This document shows, one piece after another, positions 1-7,852 of a DNA stretch of 18,774 nt. This DNA comes from Faecimorpha sp963627615. GTDB taxonomy: Bacteria > Bacillota > Clostridia > Lachnospirales > Bianqueaceae. The translations under genes were made by a program, and so were the position numbers. The notes below the pieces were generated by a model, which saw only the letters and a program-made list of their open reading frames with translations, did no database searches and was not told the origin of the DNA. Position 1 is the first letter of the stretch, and each line of letters opens with the position of its first letter. The stretch lies in the NCBI GenBank assembly GCA_963627615.1, contig CAVGBV010000052.1:1-18774 (forward strand). Direction: 5' to 3'.

Positions 1-292
1 GATTTTTTTGAAAATCCAGAGGAAACCTATAAAACTCTGGTACACCCAGGAGCCTCACTCTCCAAAGTGTACCAGATATTTTTGAAAATCCAGAGGAAAC
101 CTATAGAATTCTGGTACACTCAGGAGTCTCAGCTCCCAAAGTGTACCAGAGTTTTTTAGAATCCAGAGAAGTCCATAAAAATTCTGGTACACTCAGGAGC
201 CTCATTCTCTAAAGTGTACCAGATATTTTTGAAAATCCAGAGAAACCTATAGAATTCTGGTACACTCAGGAGTCTCACTCCTTTTTATACCA
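1..292. repeat. Four tandem ~74-bp units with internal inverted repeats
   Basis: Four head-to-tail units lie at about 1-74, 75-148, 149-221 and 222-292 (74, 74, 73 and 71 bases), and the array may continue beyond the left edge. Each unit carries CTGGTACACT and AGTGTACCAG, a 10-base inverted repeat, around an inner GGAG/CTCC pair, so each can fold into a two-step hairpin. A shorter CCAGA/TCTGG pair links neighbouring hairpins. Differences between copies mostly keep the pairing; unit 1, for example, has a T-G wobble. The last copy is altered on one side and runs into the stop codon and last codons of the ATPase gene, where AGGAGT-gag-ACTCCT forms a new perfect inner stem on the minus strand. 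Function is unknown. It could be an RNA structure after the trp operon, a protein-binding array or an extragenic palindromic repeat. Confidence 0.85.
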
Positions 293-1082
293 GAAGCATC
301 CGGTCGTTATCCAGCTCTCGGTGACACTTCTCGCGATAGAGGGCCATAAAATCCGCCACGCTGAGTCTTCCTCGTTCTTCTCCTCTAAGATCCAGCACGA
401 TCTGTCCCTGCTCCAGCATGATGGTACGTGTTCCCATCGACAAGGCCGACGCGATGTTGTGGGTAATCATCATAGTTGTGATCCCCTGCTGCGCTGCGAT
501 CTCCCGGGTCAATGCCAGGATCTTTTCTGCTGTCAGCGGATCCAGCGCCGCTGTATGCTCATCCAACAATAATACCTTGGGCGTTACCAGTGTACTCATC
601 AGAAGCGTCACGGCCTGCCGCTGTCCTCCGGACAAAAGGCCGATTTTAACCTTCATCCGGTCCTCCAGCCCCATGTCCAGCTTTGCCAGCTCTTCACGAA
701 AGTGCTGGATGTTTTTCCGGCTAAGGGCCGGTGAAAACCAATGCCGCTGCATGGATTTGGAATATGCCAGTGCCAGGTTCTCTTCTATCGTCAGGCCCGG
801 CGCCGTTCCGCGCATCGGATCCTGAAAGATTCTCGTGATCTCCCGTGCCCTCTTATATTCCGGAGTATAAGTAATGTCCCGGTCTTCCAGCAGAATCGTT
901 CCTTCCTCACAGAAAAAGGAGCCGGCAATCGCGTTAAAAAGTGTAGACTTGCCGGCTCCGTTAGAGCCGACCACCGTCACAAATTCTCCCGGCATCAGAT
1001 GCAGATCCACGCCCCGCAGCGCTATATGCTCATTGGGTGTTCCCGAGAAAAAGGTTTTACGGACACCTGTCAATCTCAACAT
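285..1082 (-). CDS. trpZ: ABC transporter ATPase, predicted tryptophan importer (TrpZ-like)
   Basis: This 265-residue cytoplasmic ATPase would power uptake through the permease encoded just upstream. Visible motifs are Walker A GSNGAGKST (residues 39-47), signature LSGGQ (about 150-154), Walker B VLLLDE (about 170-175) and the H-loop histidine in MITHNI. Length and motif order are those of a complete importer ATPase. Its ATG lies inside the permease stop region (7-base overlap), which suggests translational coupling. It is the last gene of a three-gene operon led by a tryptophan-type T-box. In sequence alone it resembles LivF/LivG-type and other ATPases of the PF02653-permease group; the tryptophan assignment comes from the leader and partner genes, so the substrate is inferred. 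The stop codon lies within the last copy of the left-end repeat. Confidence 0.88.
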   Translation of the reverse strand: MLRLTGVRKTFFSGTPNEHIALRGVDLHLMPGEFVTVVGSNGAGKSTLFNAIAGSFFCEEGTILLEDRDITYTPEYKRAREITRIFQDPMRGTAPGLTIEENLALAYSKSMQRHWFSPALSRKNIQHFREELAKLDMGLEDRMKVKIGLLSGGQRQAVTLLMSTLVTPKVLLLDEHTAALDPLTAEKILALTREIAAQQGITTMMITHNIASALSMGTRTIMLEQGQIVLDLRGEERGRLSVADFMALYREKCHRELDNDRMLLV

Positions 1083-1969
1083 GACTTATGCCTCCTCTTC
1101 ATCCTTCGTTCCGCGATCCCTGCCTGAACCTTTGGAACCGAGAGCGTAGCCGCTACGATCACCGCCGAGATCAGCTTTAACGCGTTCGCGGAGAGAAGAT
1201 TGGCGGAAAGCGCGGCCGCGATCAATAAACGGTATACCACTGAACCTACCAACGCCGAGATCAGTCCCAACGTGATGCTTCTTCTCCCGAAGAATACTTC
1301 TCCGATGATGACAGAGGCAAATCCTATCACGATCATTCCGCTGCCGGAATTGATGTCCGCGAACCCCTGGCACTGGGCCAGAATGCCGCCGGACAGCGCC
1401 ACCATCGCATTGGCCAACGCGATCGCCGCTGTCTTGGTTCTCGCGGTATTGATGGACGATGCCCGCACCATATCCTCATTGTCGCCGGTCGCGCGGATGC
1501 TCAGTCCCATTACAGTCTTGAAAAAGCCTGCCAGCAGCAATACCGCAACCGCACAGATCAGCAGCGTCCCCGCAGCTTTTGCGAGATCCTTGCCCATTCC
1601 CCAGTCCATCAGCGTTTCATAAAATTTTCTGCTGCTCAGCAGCGAGACATTGGGACCGCCCAGGATTGTCACATTCACTGTATACAGGCCGCTCATCGTC
1701 AGAATGCCCGCCAATATCGCATGGATTCCCGCCCTTGTCTGCAGGGCTCCTGTCACCATCCCGGCACAGGCCCCGGCAGCCATAGCCGCGGCCAGCCCCA
1801 GCCAGGGGCAGCCCGCCACACTGCATACCGCCGACACAGCCATACCCAATGTAAAGCTGCCGTCCACTGTAAGGTCCGGAATATTCAGAACACGAAAGGT
1901 GATGTACACCCCCATGGCCAACAGTGCGTACTGTAGGCCCAACGACGCGGAATCCATGAGAAAAGTCAT
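1076..1969 (-). CDS. trpY: ABC transporter permease, predicted tryptophan importer (TrpY-like)
   Basis: A 297-residue, very hydrophobic protein with about eight membrane segments, of the branched-chain amino acid/sugar permease type (BPD_transp_2, LivH-like). The N-terminus runs straight into a membrane helix, followed by a short stretch typical of this family (VLNIPDLTVDGSF). A conserved-looking cytoplasmic segment (GLSIRATGDNEDMVRASSIN, about residues 154-173) probably contacts the ATPase. The C-terminus is a basic tail. The gene starts 2 bases after the lipoprotein stop and overlaps the ATPase by 7 bases, so the three genes are co-transcribed. Only a weak GGGTGA ribosome site precedes the ATG, fitting coupled translation. 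A second in-frame ATG five codons in is possible. Confidence 0.88.
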   Translation of the reverse strand: MTFLMDSASLGLQYALLAMGVYITFRVLNIPDLTVDGSFTLGMAVSAVCSVAGCPWLGLAAAMAAGACAGMVTGALQTRAGIHAILAGILTMSGLYTVNVTILGGPNVSLLSSRKFYETLMDWGMGKDLAKAAGTLLICAVAVLLLAGFFKTVMGLSIRATGDNEDMVRASSINTARTKTAAIALANAMVALSGGILAQCQGFADINSGSGMIVIGFASVIIGEVFFGRRSITLGLISALVGSVVYRLLIAAALSANLLSANALKLISAVIVAATLSVPKVQAGIAERRMKRRHKSC

Positions 1970-1971
1970 TT

Positions 1972-2937
1972 TTATTCACCCATTACTATCAGATTGTCCA
2001 ACTGCGGGATCGTAATCCCCAACGTCTGCGCCGCACTCTTGCTGACTACATACTGATATGTCGTCATCGCCTCTGCCGACACCTCCGATACTTTCTTGCC
2101 CTTCAGAATCTGATCCGCCATCTCCGCGGAACGCTCGCCCAACTGTGTATTCGAAACGCTCACACAGGCCAGAGCGCCGGACTTTACCATAACCGGATCG
2201 CTCCCGTATACGGGGATCCCTGCCTTATTCGCTGCCTCTACCACCTGTGCCATCGCCGACTGAACCGTACTGTCAATCGGAACATAGATCGCGTCTACCT
2301 TACCCGCCAAAAGCTGCGCAGCCTGCTGCACTTCCGAAGAGTTGGCGACCGTCACCTCTTCATAGGTATATTCGTTCGCGTCAAAGAATGTCTTGGCCTT
2401 CTCCACCGTCAGAACCGCATTCTTTTCTCCGGTGCAGTACAGAACACCAATGTTCTGAATCTCCGGTGTCAGCTGTTTGGCCAACGCGAAGATCTCATCT
2501 ACCGGGACAATATTGGAAGTTCCCGTCGCGTTCTTGTCCGGCGTCTCCATGGAGGACATGATTCCTGCGCCTACCGGATCCGTCACCGAGATAAATACAG
2601 CCGGCACTGATAGTTCCTGGTTGACCACAGCCTGAGCCGCCGGCGTCACGATCGGTACAATCAAGTCGTAATCCGCGTTTTTCAGCTCCGCGCAGATGGA
2701 ATTCAGCGTGGACATGTCACCCTGCGCGTTTTTCACCTCAAAAGTCATCTTATCCTCGGTATATCCCAGCTCCCGCATCTTGTTCTCAAACGCGCTGATC
2801 ATCTCACTGAAGGCCGAGTTATCCACCAACTGCACAATCGCTACCTTATAGGTATCCCCTTTTTTCTGCTCCGCGCAGCCTGCCGCCAACATCACCATCA
2901 TCATCCCTACACAAATCATGCAAACCAGCTTCTTCAT
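1972..2937 (-). CDS. trpX: Substrate-binding lipoprotein, predicted tryptophan importer (TrpX-like)
   Basis: A 321-residue extracellular binding lipoprotein of the ABC_sub_bind type (PF04392-like). The ATG at 2937 is chosen because AAGGAGGAG lies just upstream and the product then begins with a lipoprotein signal (MKK, hydrophobic stretch, lipobox LAAGC with the lipidated cysteine at residue 21). The reading frame stays open to 3030, but that extension would lie in the T-box terminator and is not credible. The mature part has the two-lobe pattern of this family (IVQLVDNSAF, IVPIVTPAAQAV, VFISVTDPVGAG, IGVLYCTGEKNA). It is the first gene of the operon and directly follows the T-box terminator. 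The family binds several small molecules; tryptophan is inferred from the leader's probable TGG specifier and the TrpXYZ-like gene set. Confidence 0.88.
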   Translation of the reverse strand: MKKLVCMICVGMMMVMLAAGCAEQKKGDTYKVAIVQLVDNSAFSEMISAFENKMRELGYTEDKMTFEVKNAQGDMSTLNSICAELKNADYDLIVPIVTPAAQAVVNQELSVPAVFISVTDPVGAGIMSSMETPDKNATGTSNIVPVDEIFALAKQLTPEIQNIGVLYCTGEKNAVLTVEKAKTFFDANEYTYEEVTVANSSEVQQAAQLLAGKVDAIYVPIDSTVQSAMAQVVEAANKAGIPVYGSDPVMVKSGALACVSVSNTQLGERSAEMADQILKGKKVSEVSAEAMTTYQYVVSKSAAQTLGITIPQLDNLIVMGE

Positions 2938-2973
2938 TGCATTCTCCTCCTTATCCGGGCCTGCTTCCTGCAA

Positions 2974-3011
2974 TAAAAAAGCCTGCCCTCGAAATAATTC
3001 AAGGACAAGCT
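2974..3011 (-). terminator. T-box intrinsic terminator
   Basis: On the minus strand AGCTTGTCCTTGAA (2998-3011) pairs with TTCGAGGGCAGGCT (2980-2993) through a 4-base loop with several G-U pairs, followed by a run of T (2975-2980). It competes with the antiterminator at 3017-3036 and ends about 25 bases upstream of the lipoprotein ribosome site. Confidence 0.88.
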
Positions 3012-3245
3012 CATAAGCCTGCGGTACCACCTTGTTTAGCGTCCCTGGACGCTCACCTCACCGGATGCCAACACATCCTCCTCTTCTAACGCAGAGACCC
3101 GTCGCAGCTTACTCCTATCGTTTCAGCGCGCCCTCGGCGGCCCATTTATCTGTCCCGCTGCCGCCGGGTTCCCACCATTCCCCGGCTCTCTGTGCGTGCG
3201 CATGTGCCATCCGGCACCGACAGTTTTATCTCCGCCTCATCGGTT
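2974..3245 (-). promoter_or_regulatory. T-box riboswitch, probable tryptophan specifier
   Basis: The leader RNA of the trp importer operon carries the T-box signature AACAAGGTGGTACCGCAGGC (3017-3036), the antiterminator side that pairs with the acceptor end of uncharged tRNA. Upstream it has Stem I landmarks: CAGAGAGCCGG and GGTGGGAACCCGG in the distal part, and GCGCTGAAACGATAGGAGTA following the 3' side. The probable specifier codon is TGG (3142-3144), placed just before GCCGCCGAGGGCGCGCTGAA as in known T-boxes. Uncharged tRNA-Trp would favour readthrough. A rho-independent terminator follows. The codon call rests on alignment by eye, so tryptophan is likely but not certain. Confidence 0.9.
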
Positions 3246-3251
3246 TACCCT

Positions 3252-3280
3252 ATTAAAACATAATTTTTTTGGTTTGTCAA
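3252..3280 (-). promoter_or_regulatory. Promoter of trp importer operon
   Basis: TTGACA (3275-3280), a 17-base spacer and TTTAAT (3252-3257) on the minus strand form a near-consensus sigma-A promoter. Transcription would start near 3245, at the head of the T-box. Confidence 0.8.
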
Positions 3281-3315
3281 GAACTTTTTTTAATTTTTAC
3301 GATTCAAGAATTCTC

Positions 3316-3344
3316 TTGTCTTCCGATTCCGTATGAATTATAAT
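3316..3344 (+). promoter_or_regulatory. Promoter of the dehydratase gene
   Basis: TTGTCT (3316-3321), a 17-base spacer and consensus TATAAT (3339-3344) lie 30 bases before the start codon. The promoter is back to back with the trp importer promoter; the two -35 elements are about 36 bases apart. Confidence 0.78.
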
Positions 3345-3374
3345 GATTCTATACTGCATAAAGGGAGGATTACC

Positions 3375-5123
3375 ATGTTAATCAGTCAGAAGATGCGCAC
3401 CCTCTCCCCGGAGATGGATCCGCTGCGGCTGGGTACCGGCTGGAGTGTCGAAGATCTGGCCAAACCGCAGATTTTTATTGAGAGTACTTTTGGAGACAGT
3501 CATCCCGGAAGCGGCCATCTGGACCGTCTGGTAGAAGCCGCCAGAAAAGGCATCGCCGATGCCGGAGGACATGGCGCAAGATATTTTTGTACGGACATGT
3601 GCGATGGCGAGAGTCAAGGGACGGACGGTATCAACTATAGCCTTGCCAGCCGGGAAATGATCGCGAACATGATCGAAATCCAAGCCTGTGCCACACCTTT
3701 TGACGCCGCCGTCTTTCTGGCCAGCTGTGATAAAGGGATGCCGGGCAGTCTGATGGGCATGGCCCGCGTCAATATTCCCAGTATAATAGTCACCGGAGGC
3801 ACCATGAGCGCCGGACCCAACCTGCTGACACTGGAACAGCTGGGAATGTACAGCGCACGGTATGAACGCGGAGAGATCGGCCTGTCCGAACTGGAATGGG
3901 CCAAACACAACGCCTGCCCCAGTTGCGGCGCATGCAGCTTTATCGGAACCGCCTCTACCATGCAGATTATGGCAGAAGCCCTGGGGCTCTCACTTCCCGG
4001 CAGCGCCCTTTTGCCCGCGACCAGCCCCGATCTGATCGATTATGCCTACCGAGCGGGCAAGCTATCTGTAGAACTCGCTCTGAAAGGCCTGCGTCCCTCG
4101 GACATTGTCACGATGGAAAGCTTTGAAAACGCGATTCTGGTGCATGCCGCCATATCCGGCAGCACCAATTGTCTTCTGCACCTTCCTGCGATCGCCCATG
4201 AATATGGCCTCACCATTGATGGTGATACTTTTGACCGGCTGCACCGCGGCGCGCATTATCTATTGGATCTCCGTCCTGCCGGACGCTGGCCCGCGGAATT
4301 CTTCTATTATGCCGGAGGCGTTCCGGCGATCATGGAGGAACTTCAGGGTGTATTGCATCTGGACGCTATGACCGTTACCGGAAAAACCCTCCGTGAAAAT
4401 CTGGATGAGCTCAGAAGCAATGGATTCTATGAACATTGCCAACATTTACTGGATCAGGCCAATCAGAAGTATGGTCTGTGTCTGACTCGTCAGGATATTA
4501 TCCGCCCCTACGACAAGGCTCTGGGAACGGATGGCAGCATCGCCGTACTGCGCGGGAATCTGGCGCCGGAAGGCGCCGTTATCAAGCATACCGCCTGTCC
4601 TAAGGAGATGTTTCAGGCCATATTAACCGCCCGCCCCTTTGACAGTGAAGAGGAATGTCTGGACGCCGTACTGCATCACCGTGTACAAAGGGGCGACGCC
4701 GTACTGATCCGCTACGAAGGGCCGCAGGGCAGCGGCATGCCCGAGATGTTCTATACCAGCGAAGCCATCAGTTCAGACCGTGATCTGGGCCGTTCCATTG
4801 CGTTGATCACGGACGGCCGTTTTTCCGGTGCTTCCACCGGCCCTGTCATCGGCCATTGCAGTCCGGAAGCGCAATCCGGCGGGCCCATTGCCCTGGTCGA
4901 AGAAGGCGACCTGATTCAGATCGATATCCCCCGGCGGATCCTGGCCATCGTAGGTGTTCGCGGCGAACGCAAATCCGCAGAAGAGATCGAGCGGATCTTG
5001 GCAGAACGCCGCGACCGCTGGACCCCCAAGCCCCGCAAATATAAAAACGGCGTGCTTCGCCTCTTCAGCGAGCATGCCGTCTCTCCCATGCAGGGAGCCT
5101 ATATGGCTTTTCCGGAAAACTAA
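3375..5123 (+). CDS. IlvD/Edd-family dehydratase (dihydroxy-acid or sugar-acid dehydratase)
   Basis: A 582-residue iron-sulfur dehydratase that would remove water from a 2,3-dihydroxy acid or an aldonic acid to give a 2-keto acid. The ATG at 3375 is chosen because GGGAGG precedes it; the frame opens 14 codons earlier, inside the promoter. Family motifs are CDGESQGTDGINYSL (from residue 76), SCDKGMPGSLMGMARVNIPS (C118, D119, K120), CPSCGACSFIGTASTM (C181, C184, C187), YYAGGVPAIMEEL and, near the C-terminus, GRFSGASTGPVIGHCSPEA. The usual first cluster cysteine of IlvD, in a PCN motif, is replaced by PGSG at about 44-47, while C72 and C76 are additional. This and the C-terminal SEHAVSPMQGAYM suggest a subgroup other than classical valine/isoleucine IlvD. 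No other isoleucine-valine pathway gene is nearby, so the substrate is open. Confidence 0.85.
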   Translation: MLISQKMRTLSPEMDPLRLGTGWSVEDLAKPQIFIESTFGDSHPGSGHLDRLVEAARKGIADAGGHGARYFCTDMCDGESQGTDGINYSLASREMIANMIEIQACATPFDAAVFLASCDKGMPGSLMGMARVNIPSIIVTGGTMSAGPNLLTLEQLGMYSARYERGEIGLSELEWAKHNACPSCGACSFIGTASTMQIMAEALGLSLPGSALLPATSPDLIDYAYRAGKLSVELALKGLRPSDIVTMESFENAILVHAAISGSTNCLLHLPAIAHEYGLTIDGDTFDRLHRGAHYLLDLRPAGRWPAEFFYYAGGVPAIMEELQGVLHLDAMTVTGKTLRENLDELRSNGFYEHCQHLLDQANQKYGLCLTRQDIIRPYDKALGTDGSIAVLRGNLAPEGAVIKHTACPKEMFQAILTARPFDSEEECLDAVLHHRVQRGDAVLIRYEGPQGSGMPEMFYTSEAISSDRDLGRSIALITDGRFSGASTGPVIGHCSPEAQSGGPIALVEEGDLIQIDIPRRILAIVGVRGERKSAEEIERILAERRDRWTPKPRKYKNGVLRLFSEHAVSPMQGAYMAFPEN

Positions 5124-5135
5124 ACTCTAAAAGTT

Positions 5136-5178
5136 ACCGGCGCTCTCCCCGTTTTCTGAGGAGGCGCCGGTATTTTTT
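5136..5178 (+). terminator. Intrinsic terminator after the dehydratase
   Basis: ACCGGCGC (5136 on) pairs with GCGCCGGT (ending 5171), extended by an imperfect CTCC/GGAGG stretch, then TATTTTTTATT. It sits just after the dehydratase stop and touches the stop codon of the convergent gene at 5177. It may also help end the minus-strand operon, where its T-run is weaker. Confidence 0.82.
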
Positions 5179-7852
5179 ATTCTCCGATTCCTGCTGTCTC
5201 AATAATGAACTTAACATTTCCTGTACTGTCCGCACTATCTCCGTCAAAGGCGTGATAGGAGGCGTCTGCGTCTACGATACTCTGCAGTCGATCCAGTACA
5301 TCTCCGAGCTTGTCGCCGAGAAGATCCGTCAGCTTCTGAATGCCCTCTTCTTTGAATTCCTTCATTCCATCCGCCAACGTCTTAGATCCGTCAGCCAGCT
5401 GTGCCGCTCCATCTACAAGCTGCGTACCGCCAGCCGCCAACTGTGCTGTTCCGCTCTTCAGTTCACCAGCGCCGCTTGCCAGCTGTGCGATTCCGCTGCT
5501 TAAAGCATCCGCTCCATCAACCAGCTGTGCCGCTCCGGCTGTTAACTGTGCAGCGCCGTCTGAAAGCGCCGCGGCTCCATTCATCAGCGCTGCGCTGTTG
5601 TTCGTAAGTGCCGCTGCCCCTTCTGCCAGCTGCGTGGTTCCCTTCTTCAGAGAAGCGGCTCCGGCTCCCAGCTGATCCAGAACGCTGCTGACCTTTCTAA
5701 CGCCCTGCTGCGCAGTCTGCGTACCAGCATACAGCTGTACAGCACCGGCCGAGAGCCTGGCTGCTCCATTGTTCAGATCTGTGTTGTAAGCACACAGTGC
5801 CTTACCGCCATTGACCAGTTTCTGAACTCCGTCTGTCAGTTCTTCCAGCTGATCCGGCAGTGTATCCATATCCTTCAGGGCCGTAACCAGTTCTCCTACG
5901 CCCTCTCCCAACAGCTGTGCGCCTTCTTTTTCAGCGGTCGCTCCATCTGTCAGCTTCTGCAGATCTTCTGTCTTGAAATTGACTGCACTCATCTGCTGCT
6001 GTATCTGCGCAAGCACCTGATCCAGTTGGGCAGAGATCGCTGTAAGCTGTGCCGAAGCTGTGCTGAGACCCGCCAGCTCCTCGCTCAGCATCTCATCGAT
6101 TCCTACATGGATCTGCGTCTGCACCTGAACCGCAATGCCGTCCAGATGACCCAATACAGCCGCCTGCTCCTCTTCCGTAAGGCCCGCCGCTGCCATCGCC
6201 GCCGCTACATTGGTCTGCAGCTGTTCATTGGCCTGCTTGTTGGCCTGCTCATTGGCCTGACTGTCTGCCTGCTCCATCGCTGCCGCATCCGCCGCGTTTT
6301 CAAGCTTCTGCGCAAGCTCATCCGCATCGATTGCCACAACCTGATCCAGTACGGTCTGTGCCTGCTGCGCAAGCTTCTGGATCATACCGACTCCATTCTG
6401 CAGCTTGGACGCAGTCTCCGCCAATGTCTCCTTGACGGATCCGGCCGCCTCCAGAATCTCCTCCGCGCCGGCTCCAACCTGCTTCGCGCCTTCCGCCAGC
6501 TTTGTGCCGGCCTCCGCCAATTCTCCTGCCTTGTCCGGAAGCTTCGCAAGATCTCCCAGGTTTTCATCCAGGCTATCGCTTAATTCCTGCAATCCAGCAC
6601 TCAGAGCGGATACATTGGCTGTGTAGGCTTCCAGACTCTTCTGAAGTGTCGCACTTCCATCCTTCAACTGTGCCGCTCCGTCATCCAGCGTCTGCATTCC
6701 GCTGATCAGCTCTCCCTTTTGGGCATTCAACGCTGCCAGTCCATTGCTCAGCTGTGTTGCTCCGTCATCTACCTGTGTAATTCCTGCCTGCAGCTGCGTC
6801 GCTCCGTCCGTGTAGGCCTTGATACCATCCTTCAGGTCAGTACTGCCGCTCTTCAGACTCTTGAGTCCATCCGCTACCTGTGTCAATCCGCGGATCAGCT
6901 CTCCCTTTTGGGCATTCATCGTATCCAGCCCGTCCTTCAGCGCTCCCGCGCCCTGATCCGCACTATTCAGTCCGTCTGCCAGAGTAACCGAGGATTCCGA
7001 CAACTGCGTCATTCCTTCCCACAGCTGATTGCTGCCGTCCAACAGCTCGTCAGTCGCGTCCATCAGCTTATCCAAATCCTCCGTCAGGTCAGACAGATCT
7101 CCGTCTGTATCACCGATTCCCAGCTCACTGAGTGTTCCCGTCGTCGCTACGGTTGCCGTCAATGCCAAGGAGAAATTCTCAGCCTTCGCTGTAATCTCCA
7201 CCGATTCCGGAATCTCATAGTCCTGCAGCGCGTCGATCTCCTGCAGGCCCAGTGCCTCACTCAGTCCCGGGAATCCCATGCCGACTACGATATTATTCTG
7301 TCCGTCAGAGATTACCTTACCGCCTGTTACCTGTACATTACTGAACGTATCGGTCGGAAGGATCATCCCCGTCACCATCAGGAACGGGACAAAATCCTCT
7401 CCCTGCGTACGGTTGATATATTGAATCCGGATCGTGACCTCTCCGCTCTTGCCTGCCAGATCCTCTGCCGAGATCTCTTTTCCGTCGAGGAAATAACTGA
7501 CCTTGACCGCTACCGGCAGACTCTTGCTGCTTGTTCCCTGATAATATATATCCTTACCGCCTGCCTGCCAGGTGATGGTGTCCCCATTCTGTGTATAGGT
7601 CTCATCCCCCTTGACATTGGTGATCCCGCTCAGCTGGCTTTGATCGGTCAGCGTCTGAGCGCCATTGGTATTCTTCAGCCAATTGCTGACAATTACCTGC
7701 TCCTCGTTACCCTCGGAATCCGCGGTCACATATACGGTCTGCGTCTTTCCCTGTTCTTCTTCCTTTGGGTCTGCCGCTGCCGCCCACACAGAAGAGGTAC
7801 TGAGTACGACACTCATTCCCACCGCCATTACAGACATCCATCTTTTTTTCAT
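5177..7852 (-). CDS. Secreted coiled-coil protein with L-x-x-G heptads, partner of MMPL transporter
   Basis: An 891-residue exported protein. An N-terminal signal peptide (MKKRW, hydrophobic stretch, likely cleavage after VWA at residue 24) is followed by a folded, beta-rich-looking region (about 35-240). A first block of seven-residue repeats of the DGAxQLxxG type runs about 270-430. A central helical region (about 440-690) has a Gln/Asn/Ala-rich patch (NEQANKQANEQ). A second heptad block covers about 690-835, and a short C-terminal piece ends in VKFIIETAGIGE. This matches the known X-X-X-Leu-X-X-Gly heptad class (TIGR03057-like, also seen in YhgE/Pip proteins), but no C-terminal membrane helix is visible. 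It overlaps the MMPL gene by 4 bases (ATGA) with AAGGGGG ahead of its ATG, so it is probably made with it. A scaffold or conduit role outside the membrane is inferred. Confidence 0.85.
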   Translation of the reverse strand: MKKRWMSVMAVGMSVVLSTSSVWAAAADPKEEEQGKTQTVYVTADSEGNEEQVIVSNWLKNTNGAQTLTDQSQLSGITNVKGDETYTQNGDTITWQAGGKDIYYQGTSSKSLPVAVKVSYFLDGKEISAEDLAGKSGEVTIRIQYINRTQGEDFVPFLMVTGMILPTDTFSNVQVTGGKVISDGQNNIVVGMGFPGLSEALGLQEIDALQDYEIPESVEITAKAENFSLALTATVATTGTLSELGIGDTDGDLSDLTEDLDKLMDATDELLDGSNQLWEGMTQLSESSVTLADGLNSADQGAGALKDGLDTMNAQKGELIRGLTQVADGLKSLKSGSTDLKDGIKAYTDGATQLQAGITQVDDGATQLSNGLAALNAQKGELISGMQTLDDGAAQLKDGSATLQKSLEAYTANVSALSAGLQELSDSLDENLGDLAKLPDKAGELAEAGTKLAEGAKQVGAGAEEILEAAGSVKETLAETASKLQNGVGMIQKLAQQAQTVLDQVVAIDADELAQKLENAADAAAMEQADSQANEQANKQANEQLQTNVAAAMAAAGLTEEEQAAVLGHLDGIAVQVQTQIHVGIDEMLSEELAGLSTASAQLTAISAQLDQVLAQIQQQMSAVNFKTEDLQKLTDGATAEKEGAQLLGEGVGELVTALKDMDTLPDQLEELTDGVQKLVNGGKALCAYNTDLNNGAARLSAGAVQLYAGTQTAQQGVRKVSSVLDQLGAGAASLKKGTTQLAEGAAALTNNSAALMNGAAALSDGAAQLTAGAAQLVDGADALSSGIAQLASGAGELKSGTAQLAAGGTQLVDGAAQLADGSKTLADGMKEFKEEGIQKLTDLLGDKLGDVLDRLQSIVDADASYHAFDGDSADSTGNVKFIIETAGIGE
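5350..7045 (-). repeat. Internal heptad-repeat blocks in the coiled-coil gene
   Basis: Two blocks of degenerate 21-base coding repeats (about 6563-7045 and 5350-5785) encode L-x-x-G heptads, separated by a non-heptad helical stretch. Within the first block the DNA behind NAQKGELI occurs twice, near 6727 and 6916 (shared CTCTCCCTTTTGGGCATTCA), pointing to an internal duplication of about 190 bases. Confidence 0.72.

Noticed and set aside
1..292. Possible CRISPR array
   Set aside because: Units are contiguous without unique spacers, and no cas genes are present.
251..293. Intrinsic terminator at the end of the trp importer operon
   Set aside because: The hairpin is convincing but no T-run follows it on the minus strand, so it is reported only as part of the repeat array.
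2938..3030. N-terminal extension of the lipoprotein reading frame
   Set aside because: It lies in the T-box terminator. The ATG at 2937 has a strong ribosome site and gives a proper lipoprotein signal.
3032..3256. Open frame of 74 codons on the plus strand
   Set aside because: It is antisense to the T-box leader and its structure explains the sequence.
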